Origin: Alsobacter soli | GTDB taxonomy: Bacteria; Pseudomonadota; Alphaproteobacteria; Rhizobiales; Beijerinckiaceae | DNA: 64,000 bases | Assembly: GCF_003004785.1 (NCBI RefSeq) | Contig: NZ_PVZS01000011.1 | Coordinates: 62,001-126,000 of the forward strand | Direction of reading: 5' to 3' | Part shown: positions 1 through 7,320 of the stretch, in pieces | Layout: each line of letters begins with the position of its first letter | Numbering within the stretch: position 1 is the first letter of the stretch | Notes under the pieces: model-generated | Database searches by the model: none | Told to the model about the DNA's origin: nothing | What the model saw: the letters and a program-made list of their open reading frames with translations, nothing else | Program-made: the position numbers and the translations under genes

Positions 1-501
1 TCAATTGAGGCGAACGATCGACAGGTTCAGCACGGTTGCGAAGGCGACCCAGGCCGCGTAGGGCAGCAGGACCCATCCCGCGACAGGGTCGATCCGGCGG
101 AACAGCGCGATGGTCGCCAGGATGGCGATCTCCAGGGCGATGACCACGACAAGCCCAAGTGGCGGGTTGTGCATGCCGAAGAAGGCGACGGACCAGAAGG
201 CGTTCAACGCCAGTTGCACCACGAAGATGGCGATCGCCGCGCCTCGTCCGGGCGCGGCCGCGTCGATCCGCAGCACTCTCCAGAACGCAAATGCCATGCC
301 CAGGTAAAGAAGGCCCCAGACGGGCCCGAAGACCCAGTTCGGCGGATTGAAAGAGGGCTTCGCCAGCCCCGCATACCACGTCGGGATGTTCGGCATGGTG
401 GCGACGTTGCCGATGATGGCCGCCAGCGCGACAGCGCCGACCGCAAGCAGGGCCGCCCAAAGCGGATTCAGCGGCGCACGCGCCCGGATGTCTGTCGTCA
501 T
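1..501 (-). CDS. tspO: TspO/MBR family tryptophan-rich sensory protein
   Basis: Predicted five-helix integral membrane protein of the TspO/peripheral benzodiazepine receptor family, which binds porphyrins and other hydrophobic ligands. The hallmark segment WYAGLAKPSFNPPNWVFGPVW starts near residue 42, and the fourth and fifth helices carry the usual NAFWS and PYAAWV motifs. The 166 residues fit the family (about 150-165). I chose the ATG at 499-501 because a GGGAG sits just upstream; an earlier in-frame start at 546 would add 15 residues with no Shine-Dalgarno. The stop codon occupies the first three bases of the window, so the gene is complete. It is divergent from the downstream PLP enzyme. 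The ligand in this organism is unknown. Confidence 0.9.
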   Translation of the reverse strand: MTTDIRARAPLNPLWAALLAVGAVALAAIIGNVATMPNIPTWYAGLAKPSFNPPNWVFGPVWGLLYLGMAFAFWRVLRIDAAAPGRGAAIAIFVVQLALNAFWSVAFFGMHNPPLGLVVVIALEIAILATIALFRRIDPVAGWVLLPYAAWVAFATVLNLSIVRLN

Positions 502-623
502 GTCGATCTCCCGCTTCGGATGTCGCGCGAGCATTGCGAAAATCAAGGGCCCGTCTGCGCGCAGGGGCGGGTTGCAGGCGAGCGCCCGCTCTGGTTGATT
601 TCGCGCTCCCCGAGGGAGCCTCC

Positions 624-1787
624 ATGTCGAGCAGCAAGACTCCGCGCTGGTCCAAGCGCACCCTGACCGCGCAGGCGCTCGGTCACGTCGAGCCCACCAC
701 CCACGCCGTGGTGTCGCCCATTCACGTGGCCACCACCTACATCCGCGATCCGGACAACCAGTACACCACCGGTTATGTCTACGGACGCCCGGACAACGCC
801 ACCGTGCGCGAGGCGGAAGCCGTGATCGCCATGTGGGAGGAGGCCGAGGCCGCTCTGGTCTTCTCCTCCGGCATGTCCGCTGCGACGGCCGTTTTCCTCG
901 CGCTCGCGCCAGGCGACCACGTGGTGGCCCCTACCGTGATGTACTGGGCGCTACGCAATTGGCTCCTCACCGAGGCGAAGCACTGGGGTCTTGTCGTCGA
1001 TTTCGTGGACACGAGCGACGTGGACGCAATGCGCAAGGCGGTCCAGCCCGGGCGCACCAAGCTCGTCTGGCTGGAGACTCCCTCCAATCCGCTTTGGTCG
1101 ATCAGCGACATCCAGGCGATAGCGGGCATCGCGCATGGCGCCGGGGCGAAGCTTGGCGTCGACTCCACAGTGGCCACGCCTGTTTTCACCCGTCCGCTCG
1201 CCCTGGGCGCCGACATCGTCATGCATGCGGCTACGAAATCCTTGAACGGCCATTCGGACGTGATCGCCGGCGCCCTGGCGACCGGCAAGCAGGACGCGTT
1301 CTGGAATCGCATCGTCGCGAACCGTCGCAACCTGGGCGCCATCCTCGGCCCCTTCGAGGCCTTCCTTCTGATCCGGGGCATGCGCACCCTCGACCTGAGG
1401 GCCCGGGCGGCAGCCGCCAACGCCGCCGAGCTGGCCCAGCGCTTCTCCAATCACGCCCACGTGGCCGCCGTTCTTTATCCGGGCCTGAAAACCCACCCGG
1501 GCCACGACATCGCCGCCCGCCAGATGCAGGGCGGCTTCGGGGCGATGCTGTCGATCCGTGTCCGGGGCGGCGAGGCCACCGCCGTCGCGACAGCCGCGGG
1601 CGTGACCCTGTGGAAGCGCGCCACCTCCTTGGGCGGGGTCGAGAGCCTGATTGAGCACCGCGCGTCCATCGAGGGCGCTGGCTCGCCCTGCCCGCCTGAC
1701 CTGCTGCGGCTGTCGGCCGGCATCGAGGACGTGGAGGATCTCTACGCCGATCTCGACCAGGCCCTGCGCCGGGCCCACGGCGGCTGA
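624..1787 (+). CDS. metC: Trans-sulfuration PLP enzyme (cystathionine beta-lyase / gamma-synthase family)
   Basis: 387-residue fold-type I PLP enzyme of the Cys/Met metabolism family. Visible marks are the N-terminal TYIRDPDNQYTTGYVYGRPDNATV segment that contributes to the neighbouring active site, SSGMSAATAVFLAL for phosphate binding, and the Schiff-base lysine at about residue 205 in ATKSLNGHSDV. The length is normal for the family. The ATG at 624 follows GGGAG at 614-618. The family includes cystathionine beta-lyase, gamma-synthase, gamma-lyase and O-acylhomoserine sulfhydrylase, and the motifs alone do not separate these. The symbol metC is therefore a best guess for a methionine/cysteine biosynthetic role. 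Convergent with cfa, separated by a hairpin. Confidence 0.8.
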   Translation: MSSSKTPRWSKRTLTAQALGHVEPTTHAVVSPIHVATTYIRDPDNQYTTGYVYGRPDNATVREAEAVIAMWEEAEAALVFSSGMSAATAVFLALAPGDHVVAPTVMYWALRNWLLTEAKHWGLVVDFVDTSDVDAMRKAVQPGRTKLVWLETPSNPLWSISDIQAIAGIAHGAGAKLGVDSTVATPVFTRPLALGADIVMHAATKSLNGHSDVIAGALATGKQDAFWNRIVANRRNLGAILGPFEAFLLIRGMRTLDLRARAAAANAAELAQRFSNHAHVAAVLYPGLKTHPGHDIAARQMQGGFGAMLSIRVRGGEATAVATAAGVTLWKRATSLGGVESLIEHRASIEGAGSPCPPDLLRLSAGIEDVEDLYADLDQALRRAHGG

Positions 1788-1797
1788 CGAGCGCAGG

Positions 1798-1827
1798 GCG
1801 CCTCGCCGCTACTCGGCGGCGAGGCGC
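1798..1827. terminator. Hairpin between convergent metC-like gene and cfa
   Basis: A perfect 12-bp stem (1798-1809 pairs with 1816-1827) with a 6-base loop lies exactly where the two convergent genes end; the right arm includes the last codons of cfa. There is no run of T after either arm, so it is not a textbook intrinsic terminator. Its position suggests a role as a bidirectional 3' end or mRNA stabiliser. Confidence 0.45.
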
Positions 1828-3077
1828 GTCACCGGCGCGACCGCTTCGGGGAGCGGGTGGCTGGCCTCGAAGGCCGTGATGTAGCCGCGCGTGATCGGCA
1901 CGGTGTCCACGCGCTTCGACATCTGGATCTGGAACACGACGTGCCCGCCGTGACGGAACGTCGCCTCGCTGCCGGCCAGGTAGAACTCCCACATCCGGCA
2001 GAAGCGCTCGTCATAGAGGGCGCGAATCTCGTCACGGTTGGCGTTGAAGCGCTCGCGCCAGCGGCGCAGCGTCTCGGCGTAGTGCAGCCGCAGCACCTCG
2101 ACATCTGCCACGTAGAGGCCTGCCCGCTGGATGCTCGGGATGATCTCCTGGAGAGCCGGCGCATAACCGCCCGGGAAGATGTACTTCTGGATGAAGGCGT
2201 TCGTTGCGCCCGGCCCGTCATCACGACCAATGGTGTGCACCATGGCGACGCCATCATCGGTCAGCATCGAGGCGATCTTCTTGAAATACGTGTCGTAGTG
2301 GTTGAGCCCGACATGCTCGAACATCCCGACCGAGACGACCCGGTCGTACCGTGACTGCTCCGCCCGATAATCCCGAAGCGCGAATCTCACCCGGTCGGCG
2401 ACCCCGGCCTGCTGGGCGCGCTCGTTTGAGACTCGGAACTGCTCCTGCGACAAGGTGAGGCCCGTGACCTCCACGTCCGCCAGCGAGGCGAGGTAAAGAC
2501 CGAGGCCACCCCAGCCTGAACCGATGTCGAGGACTTTCTGACCGGGCCCGAGCAGCAGCTTGGCCGCGATGTGCCGCTTTTTCTGCCCCTGGGCCACCTC
2601 CAGGCTGTCATCCGCTTTAAGGAAGTAGGCGCACGAATACTGCCGGTCGGAATCCAGGAACAACTGATAGAGCCGGTCCGAGAGGTCGTAGTGGTGCGCC
2701 ACGTTCCTCCGTGATCGCGTCGCCGGATTGAACTGGGCGATGCGGCGCGCCAGCACGCGCAATCGGTCGTTGAACTTGGCGAGGGGTCCGCCGGGGATGC
2801 CCCATTGCGCGTTGCTCAGAATCAGGTCGAGCAGATCGTAGATCGAACCGTCCTCGACGGTGATGCGCCCATTCATGAACTCCTCGCCCAGCGCGAGGGC
2901 GGGATGGACCAGAAGCCGCCTGAGCGCCACGGGTTCGTGGATGCGCATCGTCACCACGGGCGGGCCCGAGCCAAAGATTTCGATACGGCCGTTGGGGAGC
3001 ATGACGCGCAGGACGCCGGAGTGGATCAGCCGCCGCCCGACAAGACGCAACAAACGCATGAGAGGCCCCGTTCGCAA
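1809..3077 (-). CDS. cfa: Cyclopropane-fatty-acyl-phospholipid synthase
   Basis: SAM-dependent enzyme that methylenates unsaturated acyl chains of membrane phospholipids. The 422-residue protein has the family's N-terminal region, the conserved NVAHHYDLSDRLYQLFLD (about 125-142) and QYSCAYF (about 146-152) segments, the SAM-binding VLDIGSGWGGLGLYLA (about 182-197), and the VSVGMFEHVG active-site stretch. The length is typical of alphaproteobacterial Cfa (about 400-430). It is transcribed alone. Its 5' side faces a 670-bp AT-richer patch, which presumably holds its promoter; Cfa genes are commonly induced on entry to stationary phase or by acid, but no specific site could be named here. Confidence 0.93.
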   Translation of the reverse strand: MRTGPLMRLLRLVGRRLIHSGVLRVMLPNGRIEIFGSGPPVVTMRIHEPVALRRLLVHPALALGEEFMNGRITVEDGSIYDLLDLILSNAQWGIPGGPLAKFNDRLRVLARRIAQFNPATRSRRNVAHHYDLSDRLYQLFLDSDRQYSCAYFLKADDSLEVAQGQKKRHIAAKLLLGPGQKVLDIGSGWGGLGLYLASLADVEVTGLTLSQEQFRVSNERAQQAGVADRVRFALRDYRAEQSRYDRVVSVGMFEHVGLNHYDTYFKKIASMLTDDGVAMVHTIGRDDGPGATNAFIQKYIFPGGYAPALQEIIPSIQRAGLYVADVEVLRLHYAETLRRWRERFNANRDEIRALYDERFCRMWEFYLAGSEATFRHGGHVVFQIQMSKRVDTVPITRGYITAFEASHPLPEAVAPVTRLAAE

Positions 3078-3342
3078 ACCGGAATGCCCACTGGCCCGAG
3101 ACGAAACCCAGGCGGGAGAAAACGCTGTCGGGGCCGATTTGGTTGCATCTCGTTTGAGATGTTGAAAAGGGCGCTGTCACTCGTAGGATGACGTGTAGTT
3201 AGTTCATTGACGACGACCTATAACATTCTACGTATTTAGTTTAAGCCGTAAGTCTGATAACCACCCGGCGTAAGAGTCGCGCCCCGATGACTAATCCATT
3301 CGCAATCCTTGTCGGCATTGCAACGCCTGAGCTAGGTGGCTC

Positions 3343-3555
3343 ATGAAGGTGTTGACGGATTCTGACCTGCGTGAGGCCGCGCTGGCCCATTGTAACGAGC
3401 AGACTCGGATCGCTGGCGAGCTGACCGGGCGGGAGACATCACCGTGCATGCAACCATGCGAAGCGTGCATTGGCGCGATGCGCACCGCATTGCGCGGTCT
3501 CGCAGAAAAGCTCCAACTTGTCGTACCTGACGAATCATCTACGTCGATGCACTGA
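3343..3555 (+). CDS. Small hypothetical protein with clustered cysteines
   Basis: A 70-residue ORF that I do not recognise. Support is limited to an ATG at 3343 preceded by an AGGTGG-like Shine-Dalgarno at a reasonable distance. It encodes a soluble, mixed-charge sequence with CMQPCEACIGAM in the middle, which could be a metal-binding cysteine cluster. It lies alone in the AT-richer patch between cfa and the Crp/Fnr gene. Codon usage looks less biased towards G/C at third positions than the neighbours. It may equally be a chance ORF. Confidence 0.35.
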   Translation: MKVLTDSDLREAALAHCNEQTRIAGELTGRETSPCMQPCEACIGAMRTALRGLAEKLQLVVPDESSTSMH

Positions 3556-3589
3556 AACCAAGACATGATCGGAGCCTTAAAACATCAGA

Positions 3590-3653
3590 CTACGATCTTG
3601 TCGCGAGAGATTGCATGTGACCGGGTCTCAAGCTGGTCCCTCGCAAATCGTAG
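3590..3653. repeat. Interrupted inverted repeat upstream of Crp/Fnr gene
   Basis: CTACGAT at 3590-3596 pairs exactly with ATCGTAG at 3647-3653, and the pairing continues inward with TTG/CAA and CGAG/CTCG after a small bulge. The loop is about 35 bases. It has no T tail, so it is not an intrinsic terminator. It could be a structured leader or small RNA, a degenerate mobile-element end, or chance. Confidence 0.4.
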
Positions 3654-3748
3654 ATGACGAGTTTAGCTTTGGCGTTTCGCAATGTGCCAGAGGACGGCGG
3701 CGCGGCTTTCTGGATTTCGGTTGACCATCTGCATTTTGAGGTCTAATT

Positions 3749-4537
3749 TTGCGAGGTCACATATGTATTGTGACCCTTTGTCGAAATTCAATACGGTTTC
3801 CCGTGGCGACAGCTGTCATCGAATTGATCAAAGGCGCCCCACTTTTCGAAGGGCTGGGCGAAGAAGCGCTCATGAGCCTGACTCAGGGCTCGTTCGTTCA
3901 GCGTTATCCCTCCAATGTCGCCCTCTTCGATGAAGGCGAGACGTCGCCCTTCGTGTACGTGCTGCTGGAAGGGCAGATCGAGCGCTTCTCCACCCATCGC
4001 GGGCGGGAGTCGGGGCTCGGGTTCATCTATCCCTCTGCAGCTTTCATTCTGTCCTGCGCCATCACGCAGACGCCCAACACGTTTTCCGCGCGGACGCTCT
4101 CCAACTCGCGATTCGTGCTGGTCCCGGCCCAGAACGTTCGAACGCTGTTCGGCGCCAATCTCCAGTTCGCTCGCAATGTGGCGCGCGATATCGCCGACTG
4201 CGAACAGGAGGTCATGGCCGAGCTCAAGAACCAGAAGCTGCGCACGATGGCCGAGCGGCTGGCCAACTGGATCCTGCTGAACGTGCCTGGCGACGCCCAG
4301 GGCCAATGGACCAGGCTGCCGATGAGCAAGCAGGCTTTGGCCCTCTACCTCGGCACCACGCCTGAAAATCTGTGGAGGAGCTTCGTGGCTCTCGAGCCGC
4401 ACGGGGTCGGCGTGCGTCGGCGCGAGGTGCTCGTGTCCGACTTCGGAAAGCTCATCGAGTTCGCCGGACCCAACCCGCTGATCGACCGCCGTCCGCGGCA
4501 GGCCCTGGCGGGTCCAGAGCTCGCCGCCACCGACTGA
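3749..4537 (+). CDS. Crp/Fnr family transcriptional regulator
   Basis: 262-residue one-component regulator. It has an N-terminal cyclic-nucleotide-binding-like beta-barrel (about residues 25-140, starting IKGAPLFEGLGEEALMSL), a dimerisation helix (CEQEVMAELKNQKLRTMAERL) and a C-terminal winged HTH with recognition region LYLGTTPENLWRSF. It lacks the N-terminal CxxC-type Fe-S cysteines of FNR, and the HTH is closer to the NnrR/Dnr branch than to CRP or FixK, but that placement is inference. Three starts are possible (TTG 3749, GTG 3770, GTG 3803). TTG at 3749 is taken because GAGG (3738-3741) lies 7 bases upstream. It is followed by a strong intrinsic terminator. The regulon is unknown. Confidence 0.8.
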   Translation: MRGHICIVTLCRNSIRFPVATAVIELIKGAPLFEGLGEEALMSLTQGSFVQRYPSNVALFDEGETSPFVYVLLEGQIERFSTHRGRESGLGFIYPSAAFILSCAITQTPNTFSARTLSNSRFVLVPAQNVRTLFGANLQFARNVARDIADCEQEVMAELKNQKLRTMAERLANWILLNVPGDAQGQWTRLPMSKQALALYLGTTPENLWRSFVALEPHGVGVRRREVLVSDFGKLIEFAGPNPLIDRRPRQALAGPELAATD

Positions 4538-4584
4538 GTGGCGGCCGGACTCCGTCCAAGCTGCCCGCAACGGCCGCAAGCAAA

Positions 4585-4615
4585 CAAAAAAGCCGCCCAG
4601 ACGGGCGGCTTTTTT
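4585..4615. terminator. Bidirectional intrinsic terminator
   Basis: Stem GCCGCCC (4592-4598) and GGGCGGC (4603-4609) around an AGAC loop, with A6 before and T6 after, so it can stop transcription in both directions. On the plus strand it ends the Crp/Fnr transcript; on the minus strand it ends the tRNA-Gly transcript. Confidence 0.93.
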
Positions 4616-4639
4616 CTGTTCCCTTGGGTGAAGGGAAAT

Positions 4640-4714
4640 TGGAGCGGGCGAAGGGATTCGAACCCTCGACCCCAACCTTGGCAAGGTTGTGCTCTACCCC
4701 TGAGCTACACCCGC
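4640..4714 (-). tRNA. tRNA-Gly (anticodon GCC)
   Basis: 75-nt cloverleaf on the minus strand with encoded CCA. The acceptor stem GCGGGTG pairs with CGCCCGC (one G-U wobble). The D-arm is GCTCAGGGGTAGAGC, the anticodon stem CAACC/GGTTG carries loop TTGCCAA with anticodon GCC, and the T-arm is GAGGG-TTCGAAT-CCCTT-like. The discriminator base is T and a terminator lies just downstream. No second tRNA is adjacent. Confidence 0.97.
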
Positions 4715-4893
4715 TTTCGCCGAAGCGTTTCCGCCGCCGGCGGGCGGTATATGCAACAACTCGGCGGGCGATGCAACACGCCTTCTCATCTTTTTTCGCG
4801 GGCTCGTCCGGGAGGCCCATGCGCCTTGCGGCGGACGGACGCCGTTCGTAGAACCGCGCTGACGCAGAGGCCTGGGAATTCAAAGAGGATCCG

Positions 4894-5412
4894 ATGCCCG
4901 CCACGCCCGAAAGCCTGTTCGCCGCCCTCGCCAAACTGGGCGTCGCTGTGGAGACGGTGGAGCACCCCGCAGTTTTCACCGTAGAGGAATCCAAGCGCCT
5001 GCGCGGCGAACTGCCTGGCGCGCACGTGAAAAACCTCTTCGTAAAGGACAAGAAGGGCCGGCTCTTCCTGATCTCCGCCCTGGAGGACACGGTCATTGAC
5101 CTCAAGAAGGTCCACGAGTTGATCGGCGGCTCCGGCCGCGTCTCGTTCGGCTCTGCGGATCTCCTGATGGACGTGCTGGGCGTGACGCCCGGTTCGGTGA
5201 CGCCTCTGGCCGCGATCAACGACACGCAGGGGCGCGCCACCGTGGTCCTGGACGCGCGCCTCATGGAGCATGAGCGCATCAACGTGCATCCGCTGGTGAA
5301 CACCATGACCACGGGCCTGAGTCACGAGGGACTCCTCCGCTTCCTCCAGTCGACCGGGCATGAGCCCCTGGTTGTGGAGATCGGGACCGCGCGGCAGGAG
5401 GAACCTGCCTGA
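4894..5412 (+). CDS. proX: Prolyl-tRNA editing protein ProX (YbaK domain)
   Basis: 172-residue free-standing trans-editing deacylase that hydrolyses mischarged Ala-tRNA(Pro), complementing ProRS enzymes that lack the insertion domain. The whole protein is one YbaK/aaRS-associated domain. Visible conserved segments include HPAVFTVEES, GAHVKNLFVKDKKGRLFLI, the region LGVTPGSVTPLAAIND and VNTMTTGLSHEGLLRFL near the C-terminus. Length agrees with alphaproteobacterial ProX (about 165-175). Monocistronic; about 180 bp separate it from the tRNA gene upstream. Confidence 0.9.
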   Translation: MPATPESLFAALAKLGVAVETVEHPAVFTVEESKRLRGELPGAHVKNLFVKDKKGRLFLISALEDTVIDLKKVHELIGGSGRVSFGSADLLMDVLGVTPGSVTPLAAINDTQGRATVVLDARLMEHERINVHPLVNTMTTGLSHEGLLRFLQSTGHEPLVVEIGTARQEEPA

Positions 5413-5504
5413 TTCGTGGCCGGCGGCCCGGCGTTGCCGTTTCGCGCGCGCGGGCCCATGTTACGCCCAGACGAACGCCGGTCGGACCGGCCAGGAGAGA
5501 CAAG

Positions 5505-6413
5505 ATGGCCTTCGAAGCCGCGAGCGCCGCGCCTGCCGGCGCAGACACACTCATTGCGGACACCACGACCCAGGGCTTCCGCCAGGATGTGCTCGCGGAA
5601 TCCATGAACCGCCCGGTGCTGGTGGACTTCTGGGCGCCCTGGTGCGGGCCGTGCAAGCAGCTCACGCCCGTGATCGAGAAGGCCGTCAAGGCCGCCGGCG
5701 GCAAGGTGAAGCTCGTCAAGATGAACATCGACGAGCACCCGCAGATCCCCGGCCAGCTGGGCATCCAGTCCATTCCCGCCGTGATCGCCTTTCAGCGCGG
5801 GCAGCCAGTGGACGGCTTCATGGGCGCGTTGCCTGAAAGCCAGGTGAAGCAGTTCATCGAGCGGCTGGTCGGACCGCTTGGACCTGGCGCGACCGAGGAG
5901 CTGATCAAGGAGGCCGAAGCGCTGCTCTCCGTCGGCGACCCCGCCGGCGCGGCTGAGTTGTTCGGCGCGGTCCTCGCCCAGGAGCCCGACAATCTGGCCG
6001 CCATCGGAGCCCTCGCCAAGGTGCATGTCGATCTCGGCGACCTCGAGGGCGCAAAGCGCATCCTGGAGACGACGCCCGCCGGCAAGGAGAGCCACCCGGC
6101 TGTCGCCGGCGCCCGCGCGGCTCTGGACCTGGCCGAACAGGCCGGCTCGTTGGGCGACCTCGCCGATCTGCAGCGTCGGGTGGAGGCCGATCCGGCCGAC
6201 CATCAGGCTCGATTCGACCTCGCCGTCGCGCTGGGCGCCAAGGGGGACCGGGACGCGGCCACAGACCATCTGATCGAGATCGTCAAGCGGGACCGGACCT
6301 GGAACGAGGACGGGGCCCGCAAGCAGTTGTTGCAGTACTTCGAGGCCTGGGGCCCCATGGATCCCGCCTCCATCGCCGGACGCCGGAAACTCTCCGCCGT
6401 GCTGTTCCGGTAG
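5505..6413 (+). CDS. Thioredoxin-domain TPR protein, YbbN/CnoX type
   Basis: 302-residue protein with an N-terminal thioredoxin fold (about residues 15-125) and a C-terminal helical TPR-like region (about 135-300) rich in ALA/LAEQ repeats. In E. coli CnoX (YbbN) is a holdase that protects substrates and passes them to DnaK and GroEL. Here the redox site is the canonical WCGPCK (46-51), whereas E. coli CnoX has a degenerate site, so this one probably retains disulfide activity. Two bases separate its stop from an upstream alternative start of the next gene, and it leads a small operon with the Lon-domain and Trm112-like genes. Confidence 0.87.
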   Translation: MAFEAASAAPAGADTLIADTTTQGFRQDVLAESMNRPVLVDFWAPWCGPCKQLTPVIEKAVKAAGGKVKLVKMNIDEHPQIPGQLGIQSIPAVIAFQRGQPVDGFMGALPESQVKQFIERLVGPLGPGATEELIKEAEALLSVGDPAGAAELFGAVLAQEPDNLAAIGALAKVHVDLGDLEGAKRILETTPAGKESHPAVAGARAALDLAEQAGSLGDLADLQRRVEADPADHQARFDLAVALGAKGDRDAATDHLIEIVKRDRTWNEDGARKQLLQYFEAWGPMDPASIAGRRKLSAVLFR

Positions 6414-6433
6414 GCATGCGTCGGGAGGGCGCC

Positions 6434-7105
6434 ATGGCCATGAACCCGACCTATCGCGGCCCCGGCGACCTGCCGGCCGTGATACCGGTCTTCCCCCTGC
6501 CGGGCGCCCTTCTCCTGCCCCGCGGCGAGATGCCGTTGAACCTGTTCGAACCGCGCTACCTCGCCATGCTGGATGATGCGCTCAAAGGGCCCCGCATCGT
6601 CGGAATGGTCCAGCCTGAGGTCGAGTCCGAGGTGATGCCCCGCAACCCCAGTCTCTACGCGGTGGGGTGCGCCGGCCGGATCACGCAGTTCTCCGAGACG
6701 GGCGACGGCCGATACCTGATCACGCTGACAGGGGTCGCCCGCTTTCGAATCGTGGAGGAGCTGCTGGTCACGACGCCCTACCGGCAGTGCCGCGTCGACT
6801 TTTCGGCTTACCCGAGCGACTACGAGGCGCGCGCCGGCGAGGCCGAGGTGGATCGGGAGGCGGTGATTCGCACCCTGCGGGCCTTCGTGGACGCCAACGA
6901 CCTGTCCATCGACTGGAAGGGCATCAAGGAGGCCTCCAATGAGGCCCTCGTGAACGCGCTTTCGATGATGAGCCCCTTCGACCCTCGCGAAAAACAGGCG
7001 CTCCTGGAAGCGCCCGACCTCAAGACCCGGGCGGAGATCCTGGTCGCCATCACCGAAATGGATCTGGCGCGGGGCCAGGACGGATCGGAGTCGCCCCTGC
7101 AATGA
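6434..7105 (+). CDS. LON peptidase substrate-binding domain protein
   Basis: 223-residue protein that is essentially a free-standing Lon N-terminal (PUA-like) domain with no AAA or protease part. Typical segments are [30 protein letters not shown] near the N-terminus, [29 protein letters not shown], and a C-terminal helical region. The function of such stand-alone domains is not well established; substrate recognition or adaptor roles are inferred. The ATG at 6434 follows GGGAGG at 6423-6428; an ATG at 6416 would add six residues. The stop overlaps the start of the Trm112-like gene by 4 bases, which indicates translational coupling. Confidence 0.87.
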   Translation: MAMNPTYRGPGDLPAVIPVFPLPGALLLPRGEMPLNLFEPRYLAMLDDALKGPRIVGMVQPEVESEVMPRNPSLYAVGCAGRITQFSETGDGRYLITLTGVARFRIVEELLVTTPYRQCRVDFSAYPSDYEARAGEAEVDREAVIRTLRAFVDANDLSIDWKGIKEASNEALVNALSMMSPFDPREKQALLEAPDLKTRAEILVAITEMDLARGQDGSESPLQ

Positions 7106-7317
7106 CCGACGAACCGTCGACGGAAAGGCTCCCGCAGGGGGCCTCGCGCATCGATCCGAAGCTGCTGGAGATCCTCGTCTGCCCGCTCACGCGCGGACCG
7201 CTCGACTATGATTCGGCCCGCCAGGAGCTGGTCAGCCGCTCGGCCAAGCTGGCTTATCCCATTCGGGACGGCATCCCGATCATGCTCCCGGAGGAAGCGC
7301 GCAGGCTGGAGGACTGA
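7102..7317 (+). CDS. Trm112 family protein
   Basis: 71-residue small protein of the Trm112/YcaR family. It contains [17 protein letters not shown] and the conserved [17 protein letters not shown] end. Eukaryotic and archaeal Trm112 activates several methyltransferases; the bacterial homologues are structurally similar but their role is mostly unassigned. Only one cysteine of the classic zinc site is visible, so metal binding is doubtful. ATGA overlap with the Lon-domain gene; convergent with the UbiH-family gene, with only 3 bases between the two stops. Confidence 0.87.
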   Translation: MTDEPSTERLPQGASRIDPKLLEILVCPLTRGPLDYDSARQELVSRSAKLAYPIRDGIPIMLPEEARRLED

Positions 7318-7320
7318 GCC

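Larger units (their letters stand above)
3078..3748. other. Low-GC, gene-poor interval between cfa and the Crp/Fnr gene
   Basis: This 670-bp stretch has visibly lower GC than either flank. It holds one weak small ORF on the plus strand (3343-3555) and an interrupted inverted repeat (3590-3653). The remaining parts (about 3170-3340 and 3654-3748) show no recognisable gene, tRNA or terminator and probably contain the divergent promoters of cfa and of the regulator. The composition could mean recent acquisition or decay, or simply promoter-rich DNA. Confidence 0.5.

Noticed and set aside
547-623. SAM riboswitch upstream of the metC-like gene
   Set aside because: Too short and without the SAM-II or SAM-I conserved core; only a Shine-Dalgarno is supported.
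720-736. CACGTG palindrome as another parS
   Set aside because: Flanks (CATTCACGTGGCCACC) match only one half-site.
4640-4714. tRNA-Gly as an integration site
   Set aside because: No integrase or direct repeat of the tRNA 3' end was noticed in the adjacent sequence.
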